From Nocardia farcinica (GTDB lineage: Bacteria; Actinomycetota; Actinomycetes; Mycobacteriales; Mycobacteriaceae): a stretch of 64,000 bases of DNA. Made by a program: the position numbers and the translations under genes. The notes under the pieces were generated by a model, which saw only the letters and a list, made by a program, of their open reading frames with translations, was not told where the DNA came from and searched no databases. The DNA lies in the NCBI RefSeq assembly GCF_001182745.1, contig NZ_LN868938.1, forward strand, positions 1,364,001-1,428,000, written 5' to 3'. Numbering within the stretch: position 1 is the stretch's first letter; every line of letters starts with the position of its first letter. This document shows, piece by piece, positions 25,466 through 34,077 of this stretch.

Positions 25466-26185
25466 TCACTTCGGCAGATCGAGGCGGTAGCCCAGGCCAC
25501 GCACGGTGACCACGATCTGCGGGTCGGACGGGTCGAGTTCGATCTTGGTGCGCAACCGGCGCATGTGGACGTCGACGATCCGCTCGTCCCCGAAAAAGTT
25601 CTCGTCCCAGACCTTTTCGAGCAACTGCGCACGACTGAGCACCCGGCCGGGGACGTCGGCGAGTTCACACAACAGGCGGAATTCGGTGAGGGTCAGCTTG
25701 ATCTCCTCGTCGCCGCGCCGCACGGCGCCGCCCTCGCGATCGAGCATCAGCGGGGCTTCCTCGTGCGCGTCGAGCGCCACCTCCCGCGGGGCGTCACGCT
25801 CGGCGGCCAGCTTGGCCCGCCTGCGCAGGGCCCGCATCCGGGCGGAGATCTCCTTGATCTCGAAGGGCTTGGTGACGAAGTCGTCGGCGCCGGCCTCGAG
25901 CGCGGCCACCACGTCGTGGGTGTCGTCGCGGGAACTGATGACGATGATGGGGACGTCGTGGTCGCGACGGATCTCGCGGATGCACTCGAAGCCGTCCATG
26001 TCGCCGAGCATCAGCTCGACGATCATCACGTCCGGGGCGCCGTTGCTGCGCAGGTAGGTGAGCGCGTCCTCGGCCTCGTTGGCCTCGGAGACGTCGTAGC
26101 CTTCGTCCTCCAGAGCCTCGCGCAGTTCGCGGCGGATCCGGTCGTCGTCGTCCACGATCATCAGGTTCGCGCTCAAGACCCTCAT
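25466..26185 (-). CDS. OmpR-family response regulator with Glu at the phospho-acceptor site
   Basis: This 239-residue protein has a receiver domain (acidic DDDD at 12-15, ISS, Lys in VTKPFE) and a C-terminal winged helix (LTLTEFRLLCELADVPGRVLSRAQLLEKVW...VDVHMRRLRTKIE). The acceptor position, normally Asp in LLDLMLP, is Glu57 in MIVELMLGDMDG. Glu can mimic phosphate, so the protein may be constitutively active or controlled otherwise. No sensor kinase is adjacent. It lies 197 bases upstream of ectA on the same strand, and a SigF-type promoter precedes it. Control of ectoine synthesis is the natural hypothesis. Confidence 0.88.
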   Translation of the reverse strand: MRVLSANLMIVDDDDRIRRELREALEDEGYDVSEANEAEDALTYLRSNGAPDVMIVELMLGDMDGFECIREIRRDHDVPIIVISSRDDTHDVVAALEAGADDFVTKPFEIKEISARMRALRRRAKLAAERDAPREVALDAHEEAPLMLDREGGAVRRGDEEIKLTLTEFRLLCELADVPGRVLSRAQLLEKVWDENFFGDERIVDVHMRRLRTKIELDPSDPQIVVTVRGLGYRLDLPK

Positions 26186-26251
26186 CCCTTGCCGATGTGC
26201 GGAAGCGGGCTCGGAGGCGGTCCACTTCCGGCAAACTTGCCGATCTATCGG

Positions 26252-26277
26252 TTACCCATACCGACCGATCGGTAAAC
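26252..26277 (-). promoter_or_regulatory. SigF-type promoter upstream of the response regulator
   Basis: On the minus strand GTTT (26277-26274), 16 bases, then GGGTAA (26257-26252). The start would be near 26245, about 60 bases before the gene. The site overlaps an imperfect palindrome ACCGA/TCGGT (26260-26273), which may be a second operator. Confidence 0.55.
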
Positions 26278-26480
26278 GCGGGTTTGCTGGAATGTGGCGC
26301 GGATCGCTCGAACGGACGCGCGAAAAGCTCTCGATCAACCATCCCCCACGGCGCGCGCCCGCGCAAGGGCGCTATGGTACCGGTCACATCCCGCCGCCGC
26401 TGCCCGGCAACTCTCCCAGGGCGGCCGCACGGGCGTGCCGGGGACGCCGAACATGGCCGCTGCCACCGTGATCGGCGCCT

Positions 26481-26506
26481 GGTTTGCGGCCTCTGACCGG
26501 GGGTAG
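26481..26506 (+). promoter_or_regulatory. SigF-type promoter of ctpI
   Basis: GGTTT (26481-26485), 15 bases, GGGTAG (26501-26506). This matches the mycobacterial SigF consensus GGTTT-N15/17-GGGTA exactly. The ctpI ATG is only nine bases beyond, so the mRNA is nearly leaderless. Confidence 0.75.
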
Positions 26507-26515
26507 CTGCCGGTT

Positions 26516-29500
26516 ATGGGCTTTTCTGTGCGGAGAGATCTTCTCGGACCGTTGGTCACCACACCGATGTCGCTGGCGGGTACGGTCGCCCGCGCGGGCG
26601 CCGGGCTGGCGCTGGACGCCGGCGGCAAAGTGGCCACCGTTCCTCTGCGCGCGGTCGAGTCCGGTGTGCAGTGGGCGGCGGCGGGCACCGAGGCGTTGTT
26701 ACCGGAGACCACCGTGCGGCTGCGGGAGGAGACGGTGCGGTGGCGCGACGACCTGATCGATCTGATCGACCCGCGGCCGGATCGCACGCATCGCCGCGTC
26801 GACCTGCACGAGCAGCGGGCCACCGTGGAGGTGCGGGGACTGGACGGCGACCGGGCCCCCGACATCGCCGAGGCGCTGGGCAAGCGCCTCGATCGGTTGC
26901 GCGCGGTGCGCTGGTGGGAGATCAACTCGGTGACCGGCCGGGTGGTGGCGGCGCTGGCCGACGGCGCCGCCGACCTGCCCGCGTTTCTGGCCGAGGTGGA
27001 ACGCACCGAACGCGACACCGACGTCGCCGACCGTGACTGGAGCCGCCGCGCCGAATTTCCCGCCGACCGGGAACCGCTGCTGGCCACCACGATTCAGGTC
27101 GCGGGCGATCTGGCCGCGCTCGGCGTCGCGGCCGCCGGGCTGCTTATCCCCGGCAAACCGCCGACCCGGGTGCTGCGCGCCGCGGCCACCCTCACCGACA
27201 CCCAGCCGCGCCTGCGCAAGGTGCTGGAGGAGCGCCTGGGCCGCCCCCGCACCGACCTGCTGCTCAGCATCACCAACGCCGTCGGCAACGCGCTGAACGA
27301 GGGCGCCGCCGAGGGGGTGGTGAACCTGGTGGTCGACACGGTGCAGCGGTCGATCATGATGACCGAGGCGATCACCCGCCACCAGCAGTGGCGCGCCTGG
27401 GAACACACGTTGACCTCGCACGACGCCTTGGCCGTCGATCAGCCGCTGCCCGCACACGAACGCCCGGCCGAGATGCCGAAGGGTCCGGTCGAGCGGGTCG
27501 CCGACGAAACCGCGGCGGGCGCGCTGGCCGGCGCCGGAGCGTTCGGCATCGCCGGGCGGCTCGGTCCCGCGGCCTCGGCGCTGGAACTCGGCGCGCCCAA
27601 GGCGGCCAGGGCGACCAGGGAAGCGTATGCGGCGGCGGCATCGACGACGCTCGCCCGCGCGGGCGTGCTCACGCTGCACCCGGGCGCGTGGCGCCGGTTC
27701 GACCGGCTGTCGGTCCTGGTCGTCGACGGCGAATCGCTGCTCACCCGCCGCCGCATGGTGCTCGATGCCGAAGCCGTCGACCCGCACTGGCGCGATCCGG
27801 GCACGACCCGGCGCGCCGACCCCGCGTTCTCCCGCGACGGCAGCGCGGACCGCACCGAGCGCGCCACCGCGATGATCCCCGCCGACGAACACCCCGCCGA
27901 CGCTCCCACCGGCGCGGCGACGCCCGGCCAGGACACCGCGCCTGCCGATTCCGCGCACTCCCCCGCCGACGAGGCCCGCGCGGCCGCGCACGTCTGGACC
28001 GCCGCGCAGCGGCTGCTGCACGAACAGGAGAAGGGCGGGGCGGCCGCGGGCGGCCTGCGGCTGGTGCATCCCGACACCGGCTCCCCGGATCGCGGCGCGA
28101 CCTTGCGACCGGCCTGGCGGGAACTCCGCGACGGCGACCGCGTGGTGGGACGGGTGCTGGTCGGGCGGGAGCTGGACCGGCGTGCCCACGCCGTGCTCAC
28201 CGCGGCCCGCAACGCCGGGCTGCGGGTGGTGCTGGTCGGCGGCGACGACGTGGCCGAATTGCGCACGCTCGCCGACGAGTTCCGCACCTCGGCGGGGTCG
28301 ATGAGCGCGGTGGTGCACCGCGCGCAGGAGGACGGGCACGTCGTCGCGGTGCTCAGCCCGCGCGCCTACAAGGCGTTGGCGTGGGCGGATGTGGCGATCG
28401 GGCTGAGCCCGGTCGAACACGGCTGCCCGCGGCCACCGTGGAGTTCCGACATCGTCTGCCGCGACCTGGTCCAGGTGCAGCGGGTGCTCGCGGCGGTCGG
28501 CCCGGCCCGGCAGGCCAGCGAACGTGGCCGCGCGCTCGCCCTGTCCGGCGCGGCACTGGCCGCGCTGCTGCTGGCCATCGGCCCCGAGCAGCGTGGCCGC
28601 ACCTCCCCGATCGTCACCGCCCACGTGCTCGGCCTGCTCAACGGCGCCGTCGGCGGCTGGCAGGCGGTGCGCAGACAGCCGCGTGACGACCTGGCCCCGC
28701 TGCTGCCCTGGCACGCCCTGGGCCCCGGCGAGGTCGTGGCCCGGCTACCGGAGCCGCCGGGTCTCGACGAGCGCGCCGAGGCGCAGCGGTCGAAGCTGGG
28801 CGCCGCACTGGCCCCGCTCGCCCCGGCGGTGTCCTTCGGCAGGCAGCTGCGGCGGGAACTGGCCGACCCGCTGACGCCGATCCTCGGCGTGGGTGCCGTG
28901 GCCACCGCGATTCTCGGCTCCCCCTCCGATGCCATCCTGCTGTCCTCGGTGCTCACCGTGAACGCGGTGGTCTCGGCGCGCCAGCGCCAGCGCGCCGAGC
29001 ACGCGTTGCAGGATCTGATGGCCGACGAGGAACTGACCGCGCGGCTGGTCGGCCGTTCCGGGGACGCCGAGCAGGTGATCCCGGCCCACCGGCTGCGGGT
29101 CGGCGATCTCATCCGGCTGCGCGCGGGCGATGTGGTGCCCGCCGACGCCCGGCTGATCGAACTGGACGATCTCGAACTGGACGAATCCGGACTCACCGGT
29201 GAGTCGGTCACCGTGGAGAAGCAGCTGGCCGCCACGCCGGGCGCGGCGCTGGGCGACCGGGCCTGCATGGTCTTCGAGGGCAGCACGGTGGTCAGCGGCG
29301 CGGGCACCGCGGTCGTGGTCGCCGTCGGCGCCGACACCCAGGCCGGGCGGGCGGCCGCGGGGGCGATGCCGCCGGAGAAGGGCGGCGTGCAGGCGCAGCT
29401 GCGCAGGCTCACCGACCGCGCGCTTCCGCTCACCCTCGCCGGCGGCACCGCCGTGACGGCACTGGGCGGCCTGCGCCGCCAGCCGCTGCGCACCGCGATC

Positions 29501-31309
29501 GCCGACGGTGTCGGTGTCGCGGTGGCGGCGGTACCGGAGGGTCTGCCGCTGGTGGCTACGGTGGCGCAGCTGGCGGCGGCCCGCCGGTTGTCCCGGTTCG
29601 GTGTGCTGGTGCGCGCCAGCCGCACCGTCGAGGCGCTGGGCCGCGTCGACACCCTGTGCTTCGACAAGACGGGTACCCTCACCGAGGGCAAGCTGCGGCT
29701 GACCACGCTGGCCGACCTGGACGAGCAGTGGGAGCCCGACACCGACAGCGACCGGGCCCGCCGGTTGCTGCGCGCGGCCGCCCGCGCCTGCCCCGACCCC
29801 GCCGACGGCCCGGTGCTGCACGCCACCGACCGCGCGGTGCTCGACGCCGCCGAGGTGCTGGGCGACGAAGCGCACCGCTGGGATCCGATCGAGGAGATCC
29901 CCTTCGAATCCAACCGCGGTTACGCCGCCGCCATCGGCCAGACCACCCGGCGGCTGCGCCTGGTCGTCAAGGGCGCGCCGGAGGTGGTGCTGCCCCGGTG
30001 CAGCAAGGTGCGCACCGGCGACCAGCCCAAGCAGGCACTCACCGAGGAACTGCGCGAGCGGGCCGTCCGGCGGGTGGCCGAGCTGGCCGAACAGGGCCTG
30101 CGGGTGCTCGTGGTGGCCCGCCGCGACCTGGCCGACCGCCCCGAGGACATGGAGGACGCGGTCGGCGAACTCACCCTGCTCGGTTTCCTCGGCCTGGCCG
30201 ACACCCCGCGGCCGCAGACCGTGCCGCTGGTGAAGTCGTTGCAGGACAACGGCATCGGTGTGCGGATGATCACCGGCGACCACCCCGTCACCGCGGCCGC
30301 GGTGGCGAAGCAACTCGGCATCGAGGTCGGCGAGGTCACCACCGGCGCCGACCTCGACCGGCTCGACGAGACCGCCCAGATCGAGCGCATCGAGCGGAGC
30401 ACCGTGTTCGCGCGGGTGAGCCCGGAGCACAAGGTGCGCATCGTCGCGGCACTGCGCAAGGCCGGCCACGTGGTGGGGATGACCGGCGACGGCAGCAACG
30501 ACGCCGCCGCCATCCGCACCGCCGACGTCGGCATCGGCCTGGCCGCGCACGGCTCGGCCGCCGCCCGCAACGCCGCCGACATGGTGCTCACCGACGCCGA
30601 CCCGACCGCGCTGCTGCACGCGCTGGTGGAGGGCCGCGGCATGTGGCAGCGCATCAGTGCCGCGGTGGGCGTGCTGGTGGGCGGCAACGCGGGTGAGGTG
30701 GCCTTCACTCTCTACGGGACCGCGGTGAGTGGTCACGCGCCGCTGGGCACCCGGCAGTTCCTGCTGGTCAACATGCTCACCGACATGTTCCCGGCGCTGG
30801 CACTGGCGCTGGCCCAGGACCGGGAGACGGCGGCGGGGGTGGACACCGCCCAGCGCGCGGCGCAGCTGTCGGAGATCCCGCCCGCCCATCTGGGCGCCGA
30901 GCTGGCGCACACCATCGCCGTGCGCGGGCTCGCGACCGCGGCCGGTGCCGCAGGCGCCTGGACGGTCGGCCGGTTCGTCGCCACCCCGCGCCGCGCCGCC
31001 ACCATCGGCCTGGTCGCGCTGATCGGCACCCAGCTGGGGCAGACGCTCGTCTCGGGGCATCGCAGCCCCGGCGTGTGGCTCACCACCGCCGTCAGTGGCG
31101 CGGTGCTGTGCGGTGTGGTGATGACACCGGGCGTGTGCCACTACTTCGGCTGCACCCCGCTGGGACCGCTCGGCTGGACCATCGCGACCACCTCCGCGGT
31201 GGCGGCGACCGCGGGCTCGATCGTGCTGCCGCGCGTGCTCCCGAACGGCCTGCTGCCCAACGGCGCGCTGCCCGCGGCACCGGCCTCGTCCGACGCGGAT
31301 CCGCAGTGA
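26516..31309 (+). CDS. ctpI: Giant P-type cation-transporting ATPase (CtpI-like)
   Basis: This 1597-residue protein matches the size and layout of mycobacterial CtpI. The C-terminal half is a complete P-type ATPase: TGES near 895, PEGLP in the M4 helix, DKTGTLT with the phosphorylated Asp near 1050, and GDGSNDAAAIRTADVGIG near 1323. PEGLP resembles P2 (calcium-type) pumps, but the ion is unknown. The N-terminal half has a small HMA-like alpha/beta segment and a degenerate HAD-like region (around residues 560-640, ending WADVAIGLSP) that looks like a second, inactive ATPase-type domain. It is preceded by a SigF consensus promoter and has no ribosome site, consistent with a leaderless message. 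Confidence 0.88.
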   Translation: MGFSVRRDLLGPLVTTPMSLAGTVARAGAGLALDAGGKVATVPLRAVESGVQWAAAGTEALLPETTVRLREETVRWRDDLIDLIDPRPDRTHRRVDLHEQRATVEVRGLDGDRAPDIAEALGKRLDRLRAVRWWEINSVTGRVVAALADGAADLPAFLAEVERTERDTDVADRDWSRRAEFPADREPLLATTIQVAGDLAALGVAAAGLLIPGKPPTRVLRAAATLTDTQPRLRKVLEERLGRPRTDLLLSITNAVGNALNEGAAEGVVNLVVDTVQRSIMMTEAITRHQQWRAWEHTLTSHDALAVDQPLPAHERPAEMPKGPVERVADETAAGALAGAGAFGIAGRLGPAASALELGAPKAARATREAYAAAASTTLARAGVLTLHPGAWRRFDRLSVLVVDGESLLTRRRMVLDAEAVDPHWRDPGTTRRADPAFSRDGSADRTERATAMIPADEHPADAPTGAATPGQDTAPADSAHSPADEARAAAHVWTAAQRLLHEQEKGGAAAGGLRLVHPDTGSPDRGATLRPAWRELRDGDRVVGRVLVGRELDRRAHAVLTAARNAGLRVVLVGGDDVAELRTLADEFRTSAGSMSAVVHRAQEDGHVVAVLSPRAYKALAWADVAIGLSPVEHGCPRPPWSSDIVCRDLVQVQRVLAAVGPARQASERGRALALSGAALAALLLAIGPEQRGRTSPIVTAHVLGLLNGAVGGWQAVRRQPRDDLAPLLPWHALGPGEVVARLPEPPGLDERAEAQRSKLGAALAPLAPAVSFGRQLRRELADPLTPILGVGAVATAILGSPSDAILLSSVLTVNAVVSARQRQRAEHALQDLMADEELTARLVGRSGDAEQVIPAHRLRVGDLIRLRAGDVVPADARLIELDDLELDESGLTGESVTVEKQLAATPGAALGDRACMVFEGSTVVSGAGTAVVVAVGADTQAGRAAAGAMPPEKGGVQAQLRRLTDRALPLTLAGGTAVTALGGLRRQPLRTAIADGVGVAVAAVPEGLPLVATVAQLAAARRLSRFGVLVRASRTVEALGRVDTLCFDKTGTLTEGKLRLTTLADLDEQWEPDTDSDRARRLLRAAARACPDPADGPVLHATDRAVLDAAEVLGDEAHRWDPIEEIPFESNRGYAAAIGQTTRRLRLVVKGAPEVVLPRCSKVRTGDQPKQALTEELRERAVRRVAELAEQGLRVLVVARRDLADRPEDMEDAVGELTLLGFLGLADTPRPQTVPLVKSLQDNGIGVRMITGDHPVTAAAVAKQLGIEVGEVTTGADLDRLDETAQIERIERSTVFARVSPEHKVRIVAALRKAGHVVGMTGDGSNDAAAIRTADVGIGLAAHGSAAARNAADMVLTDADPTALLHALVEGRGMWQRISAAVGVLVGGNAGEVAFTLYGTAVSGHAPLGTRQFLLVNMLTDMFPALALALAQDRETAAGVDTAQRAAQLSEIPPAHLGAELAHTIAVRGLATAAGAAGAWTVGRFVATPRRAATIGLVALIGTQLGQTLVSGHRSPGVWLTTAVSGAVLCGVVMTPGVCHYFGCTPLGPLGWTIATTSAVAATAGSIVLPRVLPNGLLPNGALPAAPASSDADPQ

Positions 31310-31340
31310 ATTCCGGCCCGGCCGCGATCGCCCCACCGGT

Positions 31341-31365
31341 GATTCGCGGCCGGGTCGCTGGGTAA
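31341..31365 (+). promoter_or_regulatory. SigF-type promoter of the Pro-rich/Balon-like operon
   Basis: GATT (31341-31344), 15 bases, GGGTAA (31360-31365). The start would be near 31372, giving a leader of about 190 bases that contains the dispersed repeat. Confidence 0.55.
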
Positions 31366-31440
31366 CCGCCCACTGATCCGCCCGCACCGCCGGAAACACG
31401 TCCGAGGCAACCGAGGCGCGAGACGACAACCTGCTCCGGG

Positions 31441-31545
31441 GGCCGGCGGCGGCAGCGGAGCGCGACCACGAAGGCCGCCCCGCTCGGACCGATCGGACAC
31501 CGCCCGAGCGGGTCGGCGGCCGGAGGCGGCTGCGGAACGCGAGCG
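31441..31545. repeat. Dispersed intergenic repeat, copy 2
   Basis: Positions 31441-31483 align without gaps to 12608-12650 (37 of 43 identical by eye). A second, partial unit starts at 31518 and matches 22 of 25 bases of 31441-31465. GAGCGGGTCGGCGGCCGGAG at 31505 parallels the unit start in copy 1. It lies in the leader of the proline-rich gene. Confidence 0.6.
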
Positions 31546-31559
31546 AGGAGGACGGCGCC

Positions 31560-31952
31560 ATGAACGACCGCACACCACCGGACCCGACACCGGACCCCGT
31601 CCCGCCGGTACCGGAGCCGGACCCGGTGCCCGGTCACCCGATCCCACCCGAGCCTGACCCGGTCCCCTTCCCACCCGAACCCGACCCGGTGCCCTTCCCA
31701 CCCGAACCCGAACCCGGCCATCCCTTCCCGCCCGAGCCCGGCAGGCCAGAGCCCCCCGAGCCGGGTCATCCGTTCCCGCCGGAACCCCACCGCCCCGTCC
31801 CGCCCGGCGACCCGGGTACGCCCGGCGAGCCGCACCCACCGGGCGAGCCGGGCAGACCGGTGCCGCCGGTCCCTGGACCCGATCCGCGCGATCCCACCCC
31901 ACCGCCCGCGCCGGGCCCCGGACCGGACCCGATACCGCCGAACCCGCAGTGA
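31560..31952 (+). CDS. Proline-rich low-complexity protein
   Basis: This 130-residue protein is almost entirely Pro with Glu, Asp, Gly and Val, in repeats like PEPDPVPFPP. There is no signal peptide or membrane segment. The ATG follows GAGGAGGAC. It is the first gene of an operon with the Rv2629-like gene 14 bases on. It may be a disordered scaffold or spacer. Composition alone could sustain such a frame, but the ribosome site, promoter and spacing support it as a gene. Confidence 0.65.
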   Translation: MNDRTPPDPTPDPVPPVPEPDPVPGHPIPPEPDPVPFPPEPDPVPFPPEPEPGHPFPPEPGRPEPPEPGHPFPPEPHRPVPPGDPGTPGEPHPPGEPGRPVPPVPGPDPRDPTPPPAPGPGPDPIPPNPQ

Positions 31953-31966
31953 GCAAGGAGGTCACC

Positions 31967-33034
31967 GTGCTCGACGACATGTCCGCGATCGACCTGCGCG
32001 CGCTCGCGACCCGTCCCGGCCCGTTCGCCTCGGCGTACTACGACAGTTCGCACAACACCGAGGACGCCGCACGGCAGCTGGCGTTGCGGTGGCGCTCGAT
32101 CGCCGAGAAGCTGCGCGCGGCAGGCGCTTCGGAGTCCATGCTCGACGTGCTCGCCGAGGCCGCGGTGCGCGGCAGGCCCGATCGCGGCCGTGCCGGGCAC
32201 CTGCTGATCGCCGACGAGAACGAGGTCCTCGTCGACGTGGAGTTGCCGCAGCCACCGGCCCGTGAGGTCGTGCGCGTCTCGGAACTGCCCTATGTCCTGC
32301 CGTTGCTGGAGGCACGCGCGCATCGGGTGCCGCATGTGGTCGCGGTGGTCGACAAGGTGGGTGCCGACCTCTACGCCGTCGACGAGAACGGCGGCGAACG
32401 CAGGCGCACCGTGCGCGGCGAAGACCACCCGGTGCACAAGGTGCCCGGCGGGGGCTGGTCGCACCGCACGATGCAGACCCGGGTCGAGGAGACCACCCGC
32501 CGCAACCTCGGCGAAGTCGCCCACGACGTCGAAGAACTGGCCGAGGCCGCACACGCCGAGGTCATCGTGCTCGCCGGTGAGGTCGAATCCCGCGCGAAGC
32601 TGCACGCCGAGCTCGGCAAGCAGCATCACCGCGTGATCGAGGTGGAGACCGGCGGCCGGGCCGCGGGCGTCGACCCGGCCGCCTTGGACGCCCGCGTGCA
32701 CGAGGTGGTCGACGAGTGCGCCGACCACCACCGGGCCGACGCGCTGGACAGTTTCCGCGCCGCGCTCGGCCGCGCCGACGGCCTGGCCGTGCAGGGCCTG
32801 CACGAAACCGCCCGCGCGCTGGCCGAAGGCAACGTCGCCACACTGCTCATCGACACCGACGCGGTACCCGAGACGACCATCCACCTCGACCCGCGCCATC
32901 CCGAACAGCCGCGGGAGCGGCGGGCCGACGAGGCGCTACCGGTCGCGGCGATCGCCTCGGGCGCGGAGATCACCCCGGTACACGGCGCGCAGGCCCCCGC
33001 CGACGGCGTCGGCGCCCTGCTGCGCCACCGCTGA
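31967..33034 (+). CDS. Rv2629/Balon-like eRF1-fold protein (baeRF family)
   Basis: This 355-residue protein matches the mycobacterial Rv2629 family, bacterial relatives of archaeal release factor aeRF1/Pelota. The central PGGGWSHRTMQTRVEETTRRNLGE is the hallmark, followed by an eRF1-type alpha/beta domain (VIVLAGEVESRAKLHAEL) and a C-terminal ATLLIDTDA block. Balon, of the same group, binds the ribosomal A site during dormancy. Rv2629 itself belongs to the dormancy regulon. GTG 31967 is chosen because AAGGAGGT lies four bases upstream; a GTG at 31949 overlaps the previous stop. Expression from a SigF-type promoter fits a ribosome-protecting role. Confidence 0.85.
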   Translation: MLDDMSAIDLRALATRPGPFASAYYDSSHNTEDAARQLALRWRSIAEKLRAAGASESMLDVLAEAAVRGRPDRGRAGHLLIADENEVLVDVELPQPPAREVVRVSELPYVLPLLEARAHRVPHVVAVVDKVGADLYAVDENGGERRRTVRGEDHPVHKVPGGGWSHRTMQTRVEETTRRNLGEVAHDVEELAEAAHAEVIVLAGEVESRAKLHAELGKQHHRVIEVETGGRAAGVDPAALDARVHEVVDECADHHRADALDSFRAALGRADGLAVQGLHETARALAEGNVATLLIDTDAVPETTIHLDPRHPEQPRERRADEALPVAAIASGAEITPVHGAQAPADGVGALLRHR

Positions 33035-33057
33035 CCACCGCGCCACCGCTGACCACC
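33022..33057 (+). repeat. 18-bp tandem duplication across a stop codon
   Basis: GCGCCACCGCTGACCACC is present twice in tandem (33022-33039 and 33040-33057). The first unit holds the stop codon of the Balon-like gene; the second is intergenic. A recent duplication is likely. Confidence 0.9.
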
Positions 33058-33077
33058 CACCCCCGAAGGAGGACATC

Positions 33078-33260
33078 ATGGAACGCGGAAACACCAAGCA
33101 CGGACCTGTCGCCGACGAGGAGCTGGCCCACGAACTGGAGGGCACCCTGCGGGGCAACCGGTCCAGCCGGGCCGAGGAATGGCGCGACCCGGAACCGCCC
33201 GCCGACGACGACAATCCCGCCGCCGACCGGGTGGAACGCACCGAACTCGATACCGAATAG
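33078..33260 (+). CDS. Small acidic hydrophilic protein
   Basis: This 60-residue, very charged protein (MERGNTKHGPVADEELAHELEGTLRGNRSSRAEEWRDPE...) looks intrinsically disordered. AAGGAGG lies five bases before the ATG, an excellent ribosome site. It is the third gene of the SigF-type operon. I know of similar short acidic proteins near stress genes in actinomycetes, but no function. Confidence 0.78.
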   Translation: MERGNTKHGPVADEELAHELEGTLRGNRSSRAEEWRDPEPPADDDNPAADRVERTELDTE

Positions 33261-33277
33261 GCCGGACGGACGACCGG

Positions 33278-33310
33278 GCAGGCGCTGCGCGTCAATCGCG
33301 CAGCGCCTGC
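33278..33310. terminator. Bidirectional hairpin overlapping the sigF stop
   Basis: A perfect 13-base stem, GCAGGCGCTGCGC (33278-33290) with its complement at 33298-33310, encloses a seven-base loop. It terminates the Balon-like operon and sigF from opposite sides. It includes the last codons of sigF. Confidence 0.75.
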
Positions 33311-34077
33311 TCGCGTAAGGCGTGCAGCGTCTTGGACAGGATGCGCGAGACGTGCATCTGCGAGACACCGAGCACATCCGCGATCTGGGTCTGGGTCTTG
33401 CCCTCGAAGAACCGCATCACCAGCACCTGCCGCTCACGCTCGGGCAGTTCGGCGATGAGCGGGCGCACCGCCAGGTAGTCGTCGACGAACTCGAAGGACG
33501 GCTCCTCCGCGCCCAGGCTCTCCGACAGCGGCAACGGGGTGTTCTCGCCGTCGTCGCCCGCGGTCGAATCCAGCGACGAGGACTGGTAGGCATTGCCCGC
33601 GATGAGCGCCTGGGTGACCTCCACGACGTCGATGCCGAGCTCGGCGGCGATCTCACGGGCGCGCGGCATCCGCCCCAGCCGCTGCGAGAGCTCCTCGACG
33701 GTGGCGCCGATGCTGCCCTGGATCTCCTTGGTGCGGCGCGGAACCCGCACCGCCCAGGTGTTGTCGCGGAAGTGCCTGCGCACCTCGCCCATGATCGTCG
33801 GCACCGCGAAGGCCAGGAACGAGGAGCCGCGGCCGACGTCGAAGCGGTCGGCGGCCTGCACCAGGCCCAGGCGCGCCACCTGCAGCAGATCCTCGAACGA
33901 CTCCCCGCGGCCGGAGAAGCGGCGCGCGATGTGCTCGGCCAGCGGCAGCGCCCGGTCGATCACCTCGGCGCGCAGCGCGGTCCGGCGCGGGTCGCCGGGA
34001 TCGAGCGCCGCGATCTTCTCGAACAGCGGCTCGATGTTGTCGTAGCTGTCGCCCGCCGACCGGGACTCAGCTGCCAT
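33292..34077 (-). CDS. sigF: Alternative sigma factor SigF (SigB/SigF/SigG family)
   Basis: This 261-residue sigma factor has region 2 (DLLQVARLGLVQAADRFDVGRGSSFLAFAVPTIMGEVRRHFRD), region 3 (EELSQRLGRMPRAREIAAEL) and region 4 (RQVLVMRFFEGKTQTQIADVLGVSQMHVSRIL). Lacking region 1, it belongs to the general-stress group. ATG 34077 overlaps rsbW by 11 bases. A GGTTT-N15-GGGTAC promoter precedes rsbW, so sigF is probably autoregulated. Sites of the same type occur before nearly every unit from 26.2 to 43.6 kb. Confidence 0.93.
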   Translation of the reverse strand: MAAESRSAGDSYDNIEPLFEKIAALDPGDPRRTALRAEVIDRALPLAEHIARRFSGRGESFEDLLQVARLGLVQAADRFDVGRGSSFLAFAVPTIMGEVRRHFRDNTWAVRVPRRTKEIQGSIGATVEELSQRLGRMPRAREIAAELGIDVVEVTQALIAGNAYQSSSLDSTAGDDGENTPLPLSESLGAEEPSFEFVDDYLAVRPLIAELPERERQVLVMRFFEGKTQTQIADVLGVSQMHVSRILSKTLHALREQALRD

